From Pseudomonas sp. B21-040 (lineage in GTDB: Bacteria > Pseudomonadota > Gammaproteobacteria > Pseudomonadales > Pseudomonadaceae): a stretch of 64,000 nt of DNA. Within the stretch, counting starts at the first letter, position 1. Every line of letters starts with the position of its first letter. The DNA is taken from positions 6,317,501-6,381,500 of the forward strand of contig NZ_CP087176.1 in the NCBI RefSeq assembly GCF_024748695.1, read 5' to 3'. Of the stretch, positions 37,983 through 46,244 are shown one piece after another. Both the position numbers and the translations under genes were made by a program. The notes below the pieces were generated by a model. That model saw nothing but the letters and a program-made list of their open reading frames with translations. It made no database searches and was not told where the DNA came from.

Positions 37983-38742
37983 TTGAAATTGAAAAAACAC
38001 CTTCTGGGCGTAGCCCTTTCACTGATCGGTGCCGGCTTGTGCACTTCTGCCCTGGCCCGTAACGATCACACTTCCACCTGGTCTTACAGCGATCACTCCG
38101 GCCCGGAACACTGGAGCGACCTCAACAGCGACTACAAACTCTGCTCAACCGGCAAGGCGCAGTCACCTATCGACATCAGCAATGCGGTCAAGGCCAGCCT
38201 GGCGCCCCTGACATTCACCTATCGAGCAAGCCCGGTAACGGTCCTGAACAACGGCCATACCATTCAAGTGTCGCCAACGGACGCCGGCGGGATCACCTTG
38301 CCTTCCGGCGACTTCTCACTGGTGCAGTTGCACTTTCATACGCCCAGCGAGGAAAGAATCCAGGGCCGCGCCTACCCGCTCGATGCGCATTTCGTACATC
38401 GCAATGCGGCCGGCGAGTTAGCGGTAGTCGCCCTGTTGTTTGAAGAAGGTGCCTACAACCCTGCACTGGAAACCCATTCTCGCGGCAATGCCCAAGGAAG
38501 CAGGCGGCATGACGAAGCTGGAGATGCAAAATATCGCCGATCTGCTGCCGACCACCCGCCATTACTATTCCTACATGGGTTCTCTGACCACACCGCCGTG
38601 CAGCGAAGGGGTGCGCTGGCATGTCCTGACCCAACCGGTGCAATTGTCCCACGCCCAGTTGCAGGCTTTTCAGGCCTTGTACCCGATGAACGCACGCCCT
38701 GTTCAGCCCCTGAATGACCGAACCGTGAACGTCGGCGGCTGA
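37983..38742 (+). pseudogene. Alpha-carbonic anhydrase, broken by a 1-base insertion
   Basis: Reads as a periplasmic alpha-type carbonic anhydrase (CO2 hydration). Signal peptide ends near TSALA/RND; the zinc ligands are HFH in LVQLHFHTPSE and the His in LDAHFVHRN; the gate is in [14 protein letters not shown]. The frame from 37983 (TTG start) is correct through YNPALET, but the rest of the domain (AAMPKEAGG...[10 protein letters not shown]...) continues in the next frame. GAAACC-C-ATTCTC shows one extra C in the run 38473-38475; removing it restores a 252-residue enzyme ending at 38742. As written, the protein ends out of frame at 38717. Either inactivation or a sequencing error. Confidence 0.85.
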
Positions 38743-38834
38743 CCTTCCTTCTCCTGCCAGCCGGGCAGCGGCGCCCATACAGACAAGGTGTCAGTCGCCT
38801 CGTACAATGCCCGCTGCCCCCGCAGGAGACTTCG

Positions 38835-39468
38835 ATGACCCGACTCGCCACCCCACGCAAACCCCGCGCCCGCAGCCAGGCGCGGATCGATACGATCCTC
38901 GATGCCGCCCGCACACTGCTGGCCGCCGAGGGCGTGGCCAGTCTGTCGATCTACAGTGTCGCCGAACGTGCGCAGATCCCACCCTCTTCCGTCTACCACT
39001 TTTTCGCCAGCGTACCGGCGCTGCTCGAAGCCTTGACGGCCGACGTCCACGCCGCGTTCCGCGCATGCCTGCAAGCCCCCATCGATCATGCGTCCCTCAA
39101 CAGCTGGCGTGATTTGTCGCGACTGGTGGAACAACGCATGCTCGCGATCTACAGCGAGGATGCCGCCGCTCGCCAATTGATCCTCGCGCAGCACGGCCTC
39201 ACCGAGGTCACTCAGGCCGACCGCCAGCACGACATCGAACTGGGCGACTTGATGCACAAACTCTTCGATCACCACTTCGAACTGCCGAAGTTGCCCACGG
39301 ACGTCGACGTGTTTTGCGCTGGCCATGGAGCTTGGCGACCGCGTCTACGCACGCTCGGTGCAACAACACGAGCAGATCACGCCACGCATGGCCGAAGAAG
39401 GCATGCGCGTATTTGATGCCTATCTGGGCCTGTACCTGCCGCCGTACCTGGCCAGGCGCGACGTATAA
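38835..39468 (+). pseudogene. TetR-family regulator, broken by a 1-base insertion
   Basis: N-terminal TetR HTH is intact (RIDTILDAARTLLAAEGVAS, then IPPSSVYHFFASVPALLEAL), with an acyl-binding-like helical domain after it. At 39312-39315 (GTG-TTTT-GCG) one extra T shifts the frame after LPTDVDVF. Removing it gives FALAMELGDRVYARSVQQHE and a normal C-terminus ending LYLPPYLARRDV, 210 residues to a stop at 39466-39468. The uncorrected frame ends at 39416. The GGAG site before the ATG is good. It lies 92 bp after the carbonic anhydrase and 20 bp before the next gene. Confidence 0.85.
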
Positions 39469-39488
39469 CGCAACGAGGTGTTCTGCTC

Positions 39489-40253
39489 ATGGCGCACATA
39501 CCCGACAACTACCTTGGCGTGTGGAAACGACGCCTGATCTCCTTCCAGTCCGGGCGCACCGACAGCGAAACGGCGGTGTACTGGCTGCAAACCCCATGCC
39601 TGTTTGCCGACCTGCGCATCCCGCCGGCCACGCTCGCAGCGCTGCCCCTGGAACAATTGAATCACGCGGACCTGTTGACCTTGAGCGAACAAAAGGGCTT
39701 CGCCGGTGTGACCGAGGTCGAAGGTGACATTTGCCAGTGGCATCGCAAACTCGACTATCAACCTGCCAGCGCCGAGCAGGACATCGGACACATGCACTTT
39801 GAAACCAGTGAGCGCCTGATCGAAACCGCCCTGGACGATGACTACTACGAAATCTGGGAGCGACTGCCCGACTCTCGCGGCATCTGTCGCGGTCAGTGGT
39901 TGCAGGCAGCCGATGATCCAGTGCGAGTTGCCTGCCTGGTGTTGGCCGGCGATTACTTTCTGTTTGCCGCCAGCCGGATTGTCGCGCTGGCACCCGGCGG
40001 TCATTTGCGTGAGCACATGAGCGCTGCGGCAGCACACGAACTGCTCACGACTGAATTGTCCTTTGGTCGTCACCAGGGCGGGCAAACCCCGTGGCAGATC
40101 GACTATTCCACGTTGCCCGCGCTAACCGGCCAGCCCTTGTTGCCGGCAGACATCGACCCCAATGCGCAGGCGCTATTCAGCGACCCGCGCGTGCTGTCTT
40201 CGCTCGGCACTTATTCACCCGCTGCAGGTTGGCGCTGCGCCCCCGCGCCCTGA
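39489..40253 (+). CDS. Conserved hypothetical protein, possibly HRI1-like
   Basis: A 254-residue cytosolic protein with no transmembrane segment. It begins NYLGVWKRRLISFQSGRTDS, with recurring W/R-rich strand motifs (VYWLQTPCLFADLRIP, CQWHRKLDYQP, WERLPDSRGICRGQWLQ) that suggest a lipocalin- or HRI1-like beta-barrel. An ACGAGG ribosome site precedes ATG at 39489, 20 bp after the regulator gene, so both probably form an operon: a TetR regulator controlling its downstream gene is typical. Family call is tentative. Confidence 0.6.
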   Translation: MAHIPDNYLGVWKRRLISFQSGRTDSETAVYWLQTPCLFADLRIPPATLAALPLEQLNHADLLTLSEQKGFAGVTEVEGDICQWHRKLDYQPASAEQDIGHMHFETSERLIETALDDDYYEIWERLPDSRGICRGQWLQAADDPVRVACLVLAGDYFLFAASRIVALAPGGHLREHMSAAAAHELLTTELSFGRHQGGQTPWQIDYSTLPALTGQPLLPADIDPNAQALFSDPRVLSSLGTYSPAAGWRCAPAP

Positions 40254-40260
40254 CATAAAA

Positions 40261-40290
40261 AACCCCGAAGGGCTCACACCCTCCGGGGTT
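40261..40290. terminator. Bidirectional rho-independent terminator
   Basis: AACCCCGAAGGG...CCCTCCGGGGTT hairpin with an A-run just before it (40257-40262). It ends the plus-strand gene at 40253 and, read on the minus strand, the ssu operon just after ssuF. Confidence 0.85.
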
Positions 40291-40307
40291 GCTGTTTGCC
40301 CACGGGC

Positions 40308-40523
40308 TTACAACTTGGCGATCGACACTTCGGTGGATTTCACAAACGCGATCACTTCACTGCCGACCACCAGTTCCAGCTCTTTCACCGAGCGTGTGGT
40401 GATCACTGAAGTGACAATGCCGGAGGCGGTCTGCACGTCGATTTCCGACAGCACGTCACCCAGCACGATTTCCTTGATGGAGCCTTTGAACTGGTTGCGA
40501 ACGTTGATGGCTTTGATAGTCAT
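40308..40523 (-). CDS. ssuF: Molybdopterin-binding (Mop/TOBE) protein, SsuF
   Basis: A 71-residue single Mop-domain protein: MTIKAINVRNQFKGSIKEIV at the start, then VTSVITTRSVKELELVVGSEVIAFVKSTEV, the standard molbindin fold. Members bind molybdate or similar oxyanions, usually as hexamers. In P. putida this small gene is the last of ssuEADCBF and is needed for growth on some sulfonates, although its exact task is unsolved. It is 33 bp after ssuB. Confidence 0.92.
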   Translation of the reverse strand: MTIKAINVRNQFKGSIKEIVLGDVLSEIDVQTASGIVTSVITTRSVKELELVVGSEVIAFVKSTEVSIAKL

Positions 40524-40556
40524 GAGGTCAATTCCTGTCGTTGAGTAAGACTTGGG

Positions 40557-41363
40557 TCAGTGCGCCCAGCGCAATTGCGTAGGCAAGGGTGAAACGGGTT
40601 CCGGTGCCGGCGGCTCGCCGGGCAGTTCAAGTACGCGGTTGAGGACTTCAGTTTCCAGCGCCGCCAGCCGATGGGAGCCGCGAACCCGAGGGCGCGGCAG
40701 TTCCACGAGCAGGTCGAGGCCGACTTCGCCCTCTTCGATCAGGATCACCCGATCAGCAATCGCCACCGCTTCACTGACGTCGTGCGTCACCAGCAACACG
40801 GTAAAACCATGCTGCTGCCAGAGCCGTTCGATCAGTTGCTGCATTTCAATCCGGGTCAGGGCATCCAGCGCACCCAGCGGCTCGTCGAGCAACAGCAAAC
40901 GCGGTTGATGGATCAGCGCGCGCGCCAGGGCCACACGTTGTTTCTGCCCACCGGACAATGCTGCCGGCCATTCGTTGGCACGGTCTGCCAGACCGACCGA
41001 CTCCAGCGCCTGAAGCGCTTGCGGCCGCCAGTTGCCCGTCAACCCGAGGCCGACGTTGTCGATGACCTTTTTCCACGGCAGCAAACGCGCTTCCTGGAAC
41101 ATCAGCCGTGTGTCTTCTCGCGCATCGCTCAGCGGTGCAGCGCCGGCCAGCAATTGACCACCCGTAGGCTGATCGAGTCCGGCGAGCAGTCGCAGCAAGG
41201 TGCTTTTGCCGCAGCCACTGCGACCGACCACCGCGACGAACTGACCGGCCGGAATGTGCAGATCGATCTCACGCAGCACTTGCCGCGCGCCAAAGGTTTT
41301 TTGCAGCTTGCGCACCACCAGCGGAATCCCGCGCAGCAGGCGCGGAGGTTGTTGAGCCGTCAT
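40557..41363 (-). CDS. ssuB: Alkanesulfonate ABC transporter ATPase SsuB
   Basis: A 268-residue ABC ATPase. Walker [16 protein letters not shown]-loop [12 protein letters not shown], signature [15 protein letters not shown] and Walker [13 protein letters not shown] with a switch His in [11 protein letters not shown]. The EARLLPW Q-loop stretch is typical of nitrate/sulfonate importers. The start at 41363 ([10 protein letters not shown]) overlaps the ssuC stop as ATGA; the open frame upstream lies within ssuC. Energises SsuA/SsuC. Confidence 0.95.
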   Translation of the reverse strand: MTAQQPPRLLRGIPLVVRKLQKTFGARQVLREIDLHIPAGQFVAVVGRSGCGKSTLLRLLAGLDQPTGGQLLAGAAPLSDAREDTRLMFQEARLLPWKKVIDNVGLGLTGNWRPQALQALESVGLADRANEWPAALSGGQKQRVALARALIHQPRLLLLDEPLGALDALTRIEMQQLIERLWQQHGFTVLLVTHDVSEAVAIADRVILIEEGEVGLDLLVELPRPRVRGSHRLAALETEVLNRVLELPGEPPAPEPVSPLPTQLRWAH

Positions 41364-42142
41364 GCCGCACCTCCCTTGGCTACCTGATAAGCCGGATGCC
41401 AACGCAACCACACGCGCTCGAGTCCACGAGCCGCGAGGTCGGCCAGTTTGCCGAGCACCGCGTACAGAAGAATTGCCAGCACCACCACATCGGTCTGCAA
41501 AAACTCCCGGGCGTTCATCGCCAGGTAGCCGATGCCGGAACTGGCGGAGATGGTTTCCGCGACGATCAACGTCAGCCACATAAAGCCAAGGGCGAAACGC
41601 ACCCCCACCAGAATCGAAGGCAGCGCACCCGGCAGAATCACCTGACGGAACAGGCTGAAACCGGACAAGCCATAACTGCGTGCCATCTCCACCAGTGCCG
41701 GATCAACGTTGCGGATGCCGTGATAAGTGTTGAGGTAAATCGGGAACAAAGTGCCCAACGCCACCAGGAAAATCTTCGCCGACTCGTCAATACCGAACCA
41801 CAAGATCACCAATGGAATCAGCGCCAGGTGCGGCACGTTACGGATCATCTGTACCGAACTGTCGAGCAGGCGTTCACCCCATTTCGACAAGCCGGTAATG
41901 AAGCCCAGCGCCAGACCGATGCCGCCACCAATGGTGAAGCCCAGCGCGGCGCGCCAGCCGCTGATTGCCAGGTGCGTCCAGATTTCGCCGCTGCGCACCA
42001 GGCTCACGCCGGCTTCAATCACCGCGATGGGGGCGGGCAGAATCCGCGTCGACAACCAGCCCGCCGACACCGACAACTGCCACACCGCCAGCAACAACAC
42101 CGGCAACGCCCAAGGCGCGAAGCTGTGGATGATTTTCTTCAT
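41360..42142 (-). CDS. ssuC: Alkanesulfonate ABC transporter permease SsuC
   Basis: A 260-residue permease with five to six helices. The EAA-like loop [26 protein letters not shown] is of the sulfonate/nitrate type. [24 protein letters not shown] starts a single anchor helix. It begins 8 bp after ssuD ends and overlaps ssuB by 4 bp (ATGA), so translation is coupled. Imports alkanesulfonates with SsuA and SsuB. Confidence 0.94.
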   Translation of the reverse strand: MKKIIHSFAPWALPVLLLAVWQLSVSAGWLSTRILPAPIAVIEAGVSLVRSGEIWTHLAISGWRAALGFTIGGGIGLALGFITGLSKWGERLLDSSVQMIRNVPHLALIPLVILWFGIDESAKIFLVALGTLFPIYLNTYHGIRNVDPALVEMARSYGLSGFSLFRQVILPGALPSILVGVRFALGFMWLTLIVAETISASSGIGYLAMNAREFLQTDVVVLAILLYAVLGKLADLAARGLERVWLRWHPAYQVAKGGAA

Positions 42143-42150
42143 GACGCGCC

Positions 42151-43299
42151 TCAGCTTTGGGACGCGGCTTTGGGAAGAATGTCGTTGGCAACCATCTCGC
42201 CGAACGGGCTGACGTAACCGGCGCTTTTGGGCAACTCGGGACGTTCGACGTCCAGATGCGGGAACAGCAACTCGGCGACGCGGTATGACTCTTCCAGGTG
42301 TGGATAACCGGAGAAAATGAACGTATCGATGCCCAGTTCCGCGTACTCCTTCACACGGGCGGCCACGGTCGGACCGTCACCCACCAGCGCTGTCCCGGCG
42401 CCACCGCGCACCAGGCCGACACCAGCCCAGAGGTTGGGGCTGACTTCCAGATTGTCGCGGCTACCGCCATGCAGTGCGGCCATGCGCTGCTGGCCGACCG
42501 AATCGAAACGCGCCAGTGACGCCTGGGCCCGAGCGATGGTTTCGTCGTCCAGGTGAGAGATCAATTTATCGGCCGCTTGCCACGCTTCGGCGTTGGTTTC
42601 GCGAACGATCACATGCAGGCGAATGCCGAAGCGCACGGTACGGCCGAGCTTCGCGGCTTTGGCGCGCACTTGTTCGATTTTCTCGGCCACGGCGGCCGGC
42701 GGCTCGCCCCAGGTCAGGACCATTTCCACTTGCTCTGCCGCAAGGTCTTGCGCCGCTTCCGACGAACCGCCGAAGTACAGCGGCGGGCGCGGTTGCTGGA
42801 TCGGCGGATAGAGCAACTTCGCGCCTTTCACGCTGATGTGCTGACCGTCGTAATCAACGGTTTCGCCTTCCAGCACGCGGCGCCAGATACGGGTGAATTC
42901 CACCGAGGCCTGATAGCGCTCTTCGTGACTGAGGAACAAACCGTCACCGGCCAGTTCTTCCGGATCGCCTCCGGTCACCAGGTTGAACAGCGCACGGCCG
43001 CCGGACAGACGATCCAGCGTCGCCGCCTGACGCGCCGCCACCGTCGGGGAAATGATCCCGGGGCGCAGGGCGACAAGGAATTTCAAACGCTGGGTCACCG
43101 GGATCAGCGATGCGGCCACCAGCCATGAGTCTTCGCAGGAGCGACCGGTAGGAATCAGCACGCCGCCAAACCCCAGACGATCCGCCGCTTGCGCGACTTG
43201 TTGCAGGTAACCGTGGTCGACGGCGCGAGCGCCTTCGGCGGTGCCAAGGTAATGGCCGTCGCCGTGGGTAGGCAGGAACCAGAAAATATTGAGGCTCAT
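42151..43299 (-). CDS. ssuD: FMNH2-dependent alkanesulfonate monooxygenase
   Basis: A 382-residue bacterial luciferase-like monooxygenase that cleaves the C-S bond of C2-C10 alkanesulfonates to an aldehyde and sulfite, using FMNH2 from SsuE. Typical blocks are [16 protein letters not shown] at the N-terminus, [15 protein letters not shown] (with the conserved Cys/Arg region), [16 protein letters not shown] and [10 protein letters not shown]. Length equals the E. coli enzyme. Lies between ssuA and ssuC. Confidence 0.97.
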   Translation of the reverse strand: MSLNIFWFLPTHGDGHYLGTAEGARAVDHGYLQQVAQAADRLGFGGVLIPTGRSCEDSWLVAASLIPVTQRLKFLVALRPGIISPTVAARQAATLDRLSGGRALFNLVTGGDPEELAGDGLFLSHEERYQASVEFTRIWRRVLEGETVDYDGQHISVKGAKLLYPPIQQPRPPLYFGGSSEAAQDLAAEQVEMVLTWGEPPAAVAEKIEQVRAKAAKLGRTVRFGIRLHVIVRETNAEAWQAADKLISHLDDETIARAQASLARFDSVGQQRMAALHGGSRDNLEVSPNLWAGVGLVRGGAGTALVGDGPTVAARVKEYAELGIDTFIFSGYPHLEESYRVAELLFPHLDVERPELPKSAGYVSPFGEMVANDILPKAASQS

Positions 43300-43324
43300 G
43301 GAGTGGTCTCCTAAGGGAATCGGA

Positions 43325-44305
43325 TTACTGCGCTTTGGTTACTGAGCTTTGGGCAACAGTTGCCGGTGGCGTCCAGATCACGTCTTTGATACTCAACTGC
43401 TTCGGAATCAGCTTGAGCTGATAGAAGCTGTCGGCGATTTTCTGTTGGGCGGCGACGACTTCAGGTGTGAGGAATATCGCGCCGAAGCCTTGGCGCTTCA
43501 TTGAGGTCAGGGTGATGTCTGCCGGCAGACCGAGCAGTGGCGAAACCTGTTGGGTGACGTCTTCAGGATTGGCTTTGGCCCATTCACCGACGGCGCGCAC
43601 TTCTTCGACGAGGGTCTTGATCACCTCGGGATTTTTCTGCGCGTAAGGCTTGGTGGCCAGGTAGAACTGATGGTTGTCGACGATGCCTTGACCGTCGCGC
43701 AGGGTGTGCGCTTGCAGCTGCTGTTCGGCGGCAGCCTGGTACGGATCCCAGATGACCCAGGCGTCGACGCTGCCACGCTCGAAGGCGGCGCGGGCATCGG
43801 CCGGTGGCAGGAACACGGTCTGGATGTCGGTGTATTTGAGGCCTGCGTCTTCAAGCGCGCGGACCAGCAGGTAGTGAACGTTGGAGCCCTTGTTGAGCAC
43901 GACTTTCTTGCCCTTGAGGTCCTTCACCGATTTGATCGGCGAGTCCTTCGGCACCAGGATGGCTTCGGCGTGCGGTGCTGGAGGTTCATAGGCGACGTAG
44001 AGCAAGTCGGCACCGGCAGCCTGGGCAAATACTGGCGGGGTTTCACCCGTCACGCCAAAGTCGATGGAGCCGACGTTCAGGCCTTCGAGCAGTTGCGGGC
44101 CACCAGGGAATTCCGTCCATTGCACATCCACGCCTTGGGCGGCGAGGCGTTTTTCCAATGTGCCTTTGGCTTTGAGCAGCACAAGCGTGCCGTACTTTTG
44201 ATAACCGATCCGAAGCGTCTCGGCTTGAGCTTGAGTAATGGCGCCGAAGGACACAGCCGCAACAAACAGAGCGACCAGACCACGACGCAAAATGACAGTG
44301 CGCAT
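43325..44305 (-). CDS. ssuA: Alkanesulfonate-binding periplasmic protein
   Basis: A 326-residue NMT1/SsuA-type binding protein. ATG at 44305 ([10 protein letters not shown]) follows AGGAGAGC; upstream frame of 12 codons is not needed. Signal peptide ends near [16 protein letters not shown]. Blocks: [70 protein letters not shown], and [15 protein letters not shown]. Captures alkanesulfonates for SsuBC. 89 bp gap to ssuE. Confidence 0.95.
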   Translation of the reverse strand: MRTVILRRGLVALFVAAVSFGAITQAQAETLRIGYQKYGTLVLLKAKGTLEKRLAAQGVDVQWTEFPGGPQLLEGLNVGSIDFGVTGETPPVFAQAAGADLLYVAYEPPAPHAEAILVPKDSPIKSVKDLKGKKVVLNKGSNVHYLLVRALEDAGLKYTDIQTVFLPPADARAAFERGSVDAWVIWDPYQAAAEQQLQAHTLRDGQGIVDNHQFYLATKPYAQKNPEVIKTLVEEVRAVGEWAKANPEDVTQQVSPLLGLPADITLTSMKRQGFGAIFLTPEVVAAQQKIADSFYQLKLIPKQLSIKDVIWTPPATVAQSSVTKAQ

Positions 44306-44394
44306 AGCGCTCTCCTTTTTGCTGTTGGGTTTTGGCTGCACCTGCTTGGCCGTTGGCGGCTGAGTAAGGCGAGTACTTCAATTTCGGGCGAGGT

Positions 44395-44988
44395 TTAAAT
44401 GCTCCAGCGAGCACTCAACAAACGTTCATTCAACAGGTTCGGATCGAGCGGCTTGGGCCGTCTCGCCATGGCGCTGAAAAACAACTCCAGCGACTCGTTC
44501 AAACGTTGCTCCAACTCCGGCGTCAATTGCGCCTGGGCGCTGCCTTCGCCGTAAGCGATCTGGCTGTCCTCGGCAAAAATGCCCTGCAGCATTTCCTGAG
44601 CTTTCAGCGCCGACAGCACCGGTTTGAGCGCGTAATCCACCGCCAGCATGTGGGCGATGCTGCCGCCGGTGGCCATTGGCAACACCACCTTGTGGCTCAG
44701 TGCGCGTTCGGGCAGCAAGTCCAGCACGGTTTTCAGTGCACCCGAGAACGACGCCTTGTAAACCGGTGTGGCAATCAGCAGGCCGTCTGCGTTTTCAATT
44801 TGTTGAAGCAGGTCAACCACCTTGGGGCTGTCGAAGCGTGCGTGCAGCAGGTCTTCGGCCGGGAAGTCGCGAACCTGGTAACTCACCACTTCCACCCCTT
44901 GCTCTTGCAACCAGCGCTTGGAGCGCTCCAGCAACACGCCGGAACGGGAGCGTTGGCTAGGACTGCCACCGAGTGAGACGACCAACAT
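44395..44988 (-). CDS. ssuE: NAD(P)H-dependent FMN reductase SsuE
   Basis: A 197-residue flavodoxin-like reductase supplying FMNH2 to SsuD. Phosphate loop is [19 protein letters not shown], and the second FMN site is [24 protein letters not shown]; both are diagnostic for SsuE/MsuE. Start is at [11 protein letters not shown] with AAGGAATC upstream. First gene of ssuEADCBF; its promoter lies in the AT-rich stretch to the right. Confidence 0.95.
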   Translation of the reverse strand: MLVVSLGGSPSQRSRSGVLLERSKRWLQEQGVEVVSYQVRDFPAEDLLHARFDSPKVVDLLQQIENADGLLIATPVYKASFSGALKTVLDLLPERALSHKVVLPMATGGSIAHMLAVDYALKPVLSALKAQEMLQGIFAEDSQIAYGEGSAQAQLTPELEQRLNESLELFFSAMARRPKPLDPNLLNERLLSARWSI

Positions 44989-45060
44989 TCAAAAGATTCC
45001 TTGAGCGGTACTAGCGATTCGCGGCTTGCGATCTCGCTGTGATGGGAGTGACCTTAACAG

Positions 45061-45125
45061 GTGATTTATATATCCATAAATCATATTTATTCATTTGGTT
45101 ATTCGATATGGAGATATATAAAAGA
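45061..45125 (-). promoter_or_regulatory. AT-rich promoter region of ssuEADCBF with sulfur-type motif
   Basis: A 65 bp stretch far richer in A/T than its surroundings (TTTATATATCCATAAATC, GATATATAAAAG), located 70-140 bp upstream of ssuE and after the lsfA terminator. Contains TTATTCGATATGG (45099-45111), which resembles TATTCGTTTATGG upstream of lsfA. The likely site of the ssu promoter and of activation by a sulfur-starvation regulator; precise boxes not resolved. Confidence 0.55.
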
Positions 45126-45139
45126 CGGATTTCAAGGCA

Positions 45140-45164
45140 TAAAAAAAGGCCGTCGAAACGGCCT
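45140..45164 (-). terminator. Rho-independent terminator of lsfA
   Basis: Minus strand: AGGCCGT-TTCG-ACGGCCT then T7 (plus-strand A7 at 45140-45146). About 150 bp beyond the lsfA stop and before the ssuE promoter, so lsfA and ssu form separate units. Confidence 0.88.
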
Positions 45165-45191
45165 GAAAACCCCTGCTTTGCGGTATTGGGT

Positions 45192-45294
45192 GATCGCTCC
45201 CACGCTCTGCGTGGGAATGCAGCCCGTGACGCTCCGCGTCACTGGACGCGGAGCGTCCCTAGAGGCATTCCCACGCGGAACGGGGGGAACGATC
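45192..45294. repeat. Compound inverted repeat with GATCG...CCCACGC...GCGTGGG tips
   Basis: Outer arms GATCGCTCCC...and ...GGGAACGATC; nested stems GCTCCCACGCTCTGCGTGGGAA, GTGACGC...GCGTCAC and GACGCGGAGCGTC. A bigger variant of the palindromes at 27257 and 50758, located between lsfA and its terminator. Confidence 0.7.
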
Positions 45295-45313
45295 AACAAC
45301 AAGACTTCAATGG

Positions 45314-45952
45314 TTACCTGTTCGGCTGCGGCGTCAGACGCAAGTACGGTTTCACCGCACGGTAGCCCTTGGGAAAGCGTTTGCTGATTTCATCTTCATC
45401 CTTGAGCGATGGCACGATCACCACGTCATCACCGTCCTGCCAGTTGGCCGGGGTGGCGACTTTGTAGTTGTCGGTGAGTTGCAACGAGTCGATCACCCGC
45501 AGGATTTCGTGGAAATTTCGACCGGTACTCGCCGGGTAGGTGATGGTCAGCCGAATTTTTTTGTTCGGGTCGATCACGAACAGCGAGCGCACAGTCAGGG
45601 TGTCGTTGGCGTTTGGGTGGATCAGGTCGTAAAGGTCCGATACCTTGCGGTCGGCGTCGGCGAGGATCGGAAAGTTGACGAGCGTGTTCTGGGTTTCGTT
45701 GATGTCTTCGATCCACCGGTGGTGCGAGTCCACCGGATCAACCGACAGGGCGATGGCTTTCACGCCACGCTCGGCAAACGCCTCCTTGAGCCTGGCGGTA
45801 AACCCCAGCTCCGTGGTGCACACCGGGGTGAAGTCTGCCGGATGGGAAAACAGCACGCCCCAGCTATCGCCCAACCATTCGTGGAAACGGAGGGTGCCGG
45901 CGCTGGAATCCTGTTCAAAGTCGGGGGCGATGTCGCCCAGTCTGAGGCTCAT
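45314..45952 (-). CDS. lsfA: 1-Cys peroxiredoxin LsfA
   Basis: A 212-residue Prx6-type peroxiredoxin. Peroxidatic Cys45 lies in SHPADFTPVCTTELGFT; the active-site Arg is in the later part (RSLFVIDPNKKIRLTITYPA). The long C-terminal arm (from about residue 165, NYKVATPANWQDGDDVVIVPS) is characteristic of the 1-Cys group. In P. putida lsfA is induced by sulfate starvation next to ssu genes; the same arrangement here supports a role in coping with oxidative load during sulfonate use. Confidence 0.95.
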   Translation of the reverse strand: MSLRLGDIAPDFEQDSSAGTLRFHEWLGDSWGVLFSHPADFTPVCTTELGFTARLKEAFAERGVKAIALSVDPVDSHHRWIEDINETQNTLVNFPILADADRKVSDLYDLIHPNANDTLTVRSLFVIDPNKKIRLTITYPASTGRNFHEILRVIDSLQLTDNYKVATPANWQDGDDVVIVPSLKDEDEISKRFPKGYRAVKPYLRLTPQPNR

Positions 45953-46007
45953 GGTGCTGCTCCTGATGAGTGCGTGTTGAGCTCAACTGTGCCTGCATTT
46001 CTCAATG

Positions 46008-46060
46008 ATTAAAAAGAATAAATATCGATTTATTTAGACCATAAACGAATATTAAATATC
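46008..46060 (-). promoter_or_regulatory. lsfA upstream region with sulfur-type motif
   Basis: AT-rich block 55-110 bp upstream of lsfA. Read on the minus strand it contains TATTCGTTTATGGTC (complement of 46038-46052) and AATAAATCGATATTTATT, a near-palindrome. The TATTCGTTTATGG element resembles the arms upstream of tauA (ATTCCTAAATGGTA). Candidate activator site and promoter; no clear -35/-10 pair chosen. Confidence 0.5.
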
Positions 46061-46183
46061 TGTTCACTGGACCTGTGCAGGTAACGCACCGAACATCGCC
46101 CATAAGGTTCGAGAAGGCCTTGAGTGCTGCAAAAGAGGGGAATTTCAAGGCGGGATTACGGGGGTGACTCCGCCTTGAAACGC

Positions 46184-46223
46184 AAAAGCCCCGCCGGGCG
46201 AGATGCCGGGCGGGGCTTTTTTT
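46184..46223. terminator. Rho-independent terminator after oprD copy 1
   Basis: AAAAGCCCCGCCGGGC...GCCGGGCGGGGCTTTTTTT: strong 10-bp GC stem. A's on the left, T's on the right make it usable in both directions; it lies 22 bp beyond the stop of the minus-strand porin gene. Confidence 0.85.
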
Positions 46224-46244
46224 GTCTCGGTTACGCGAGCGCTA

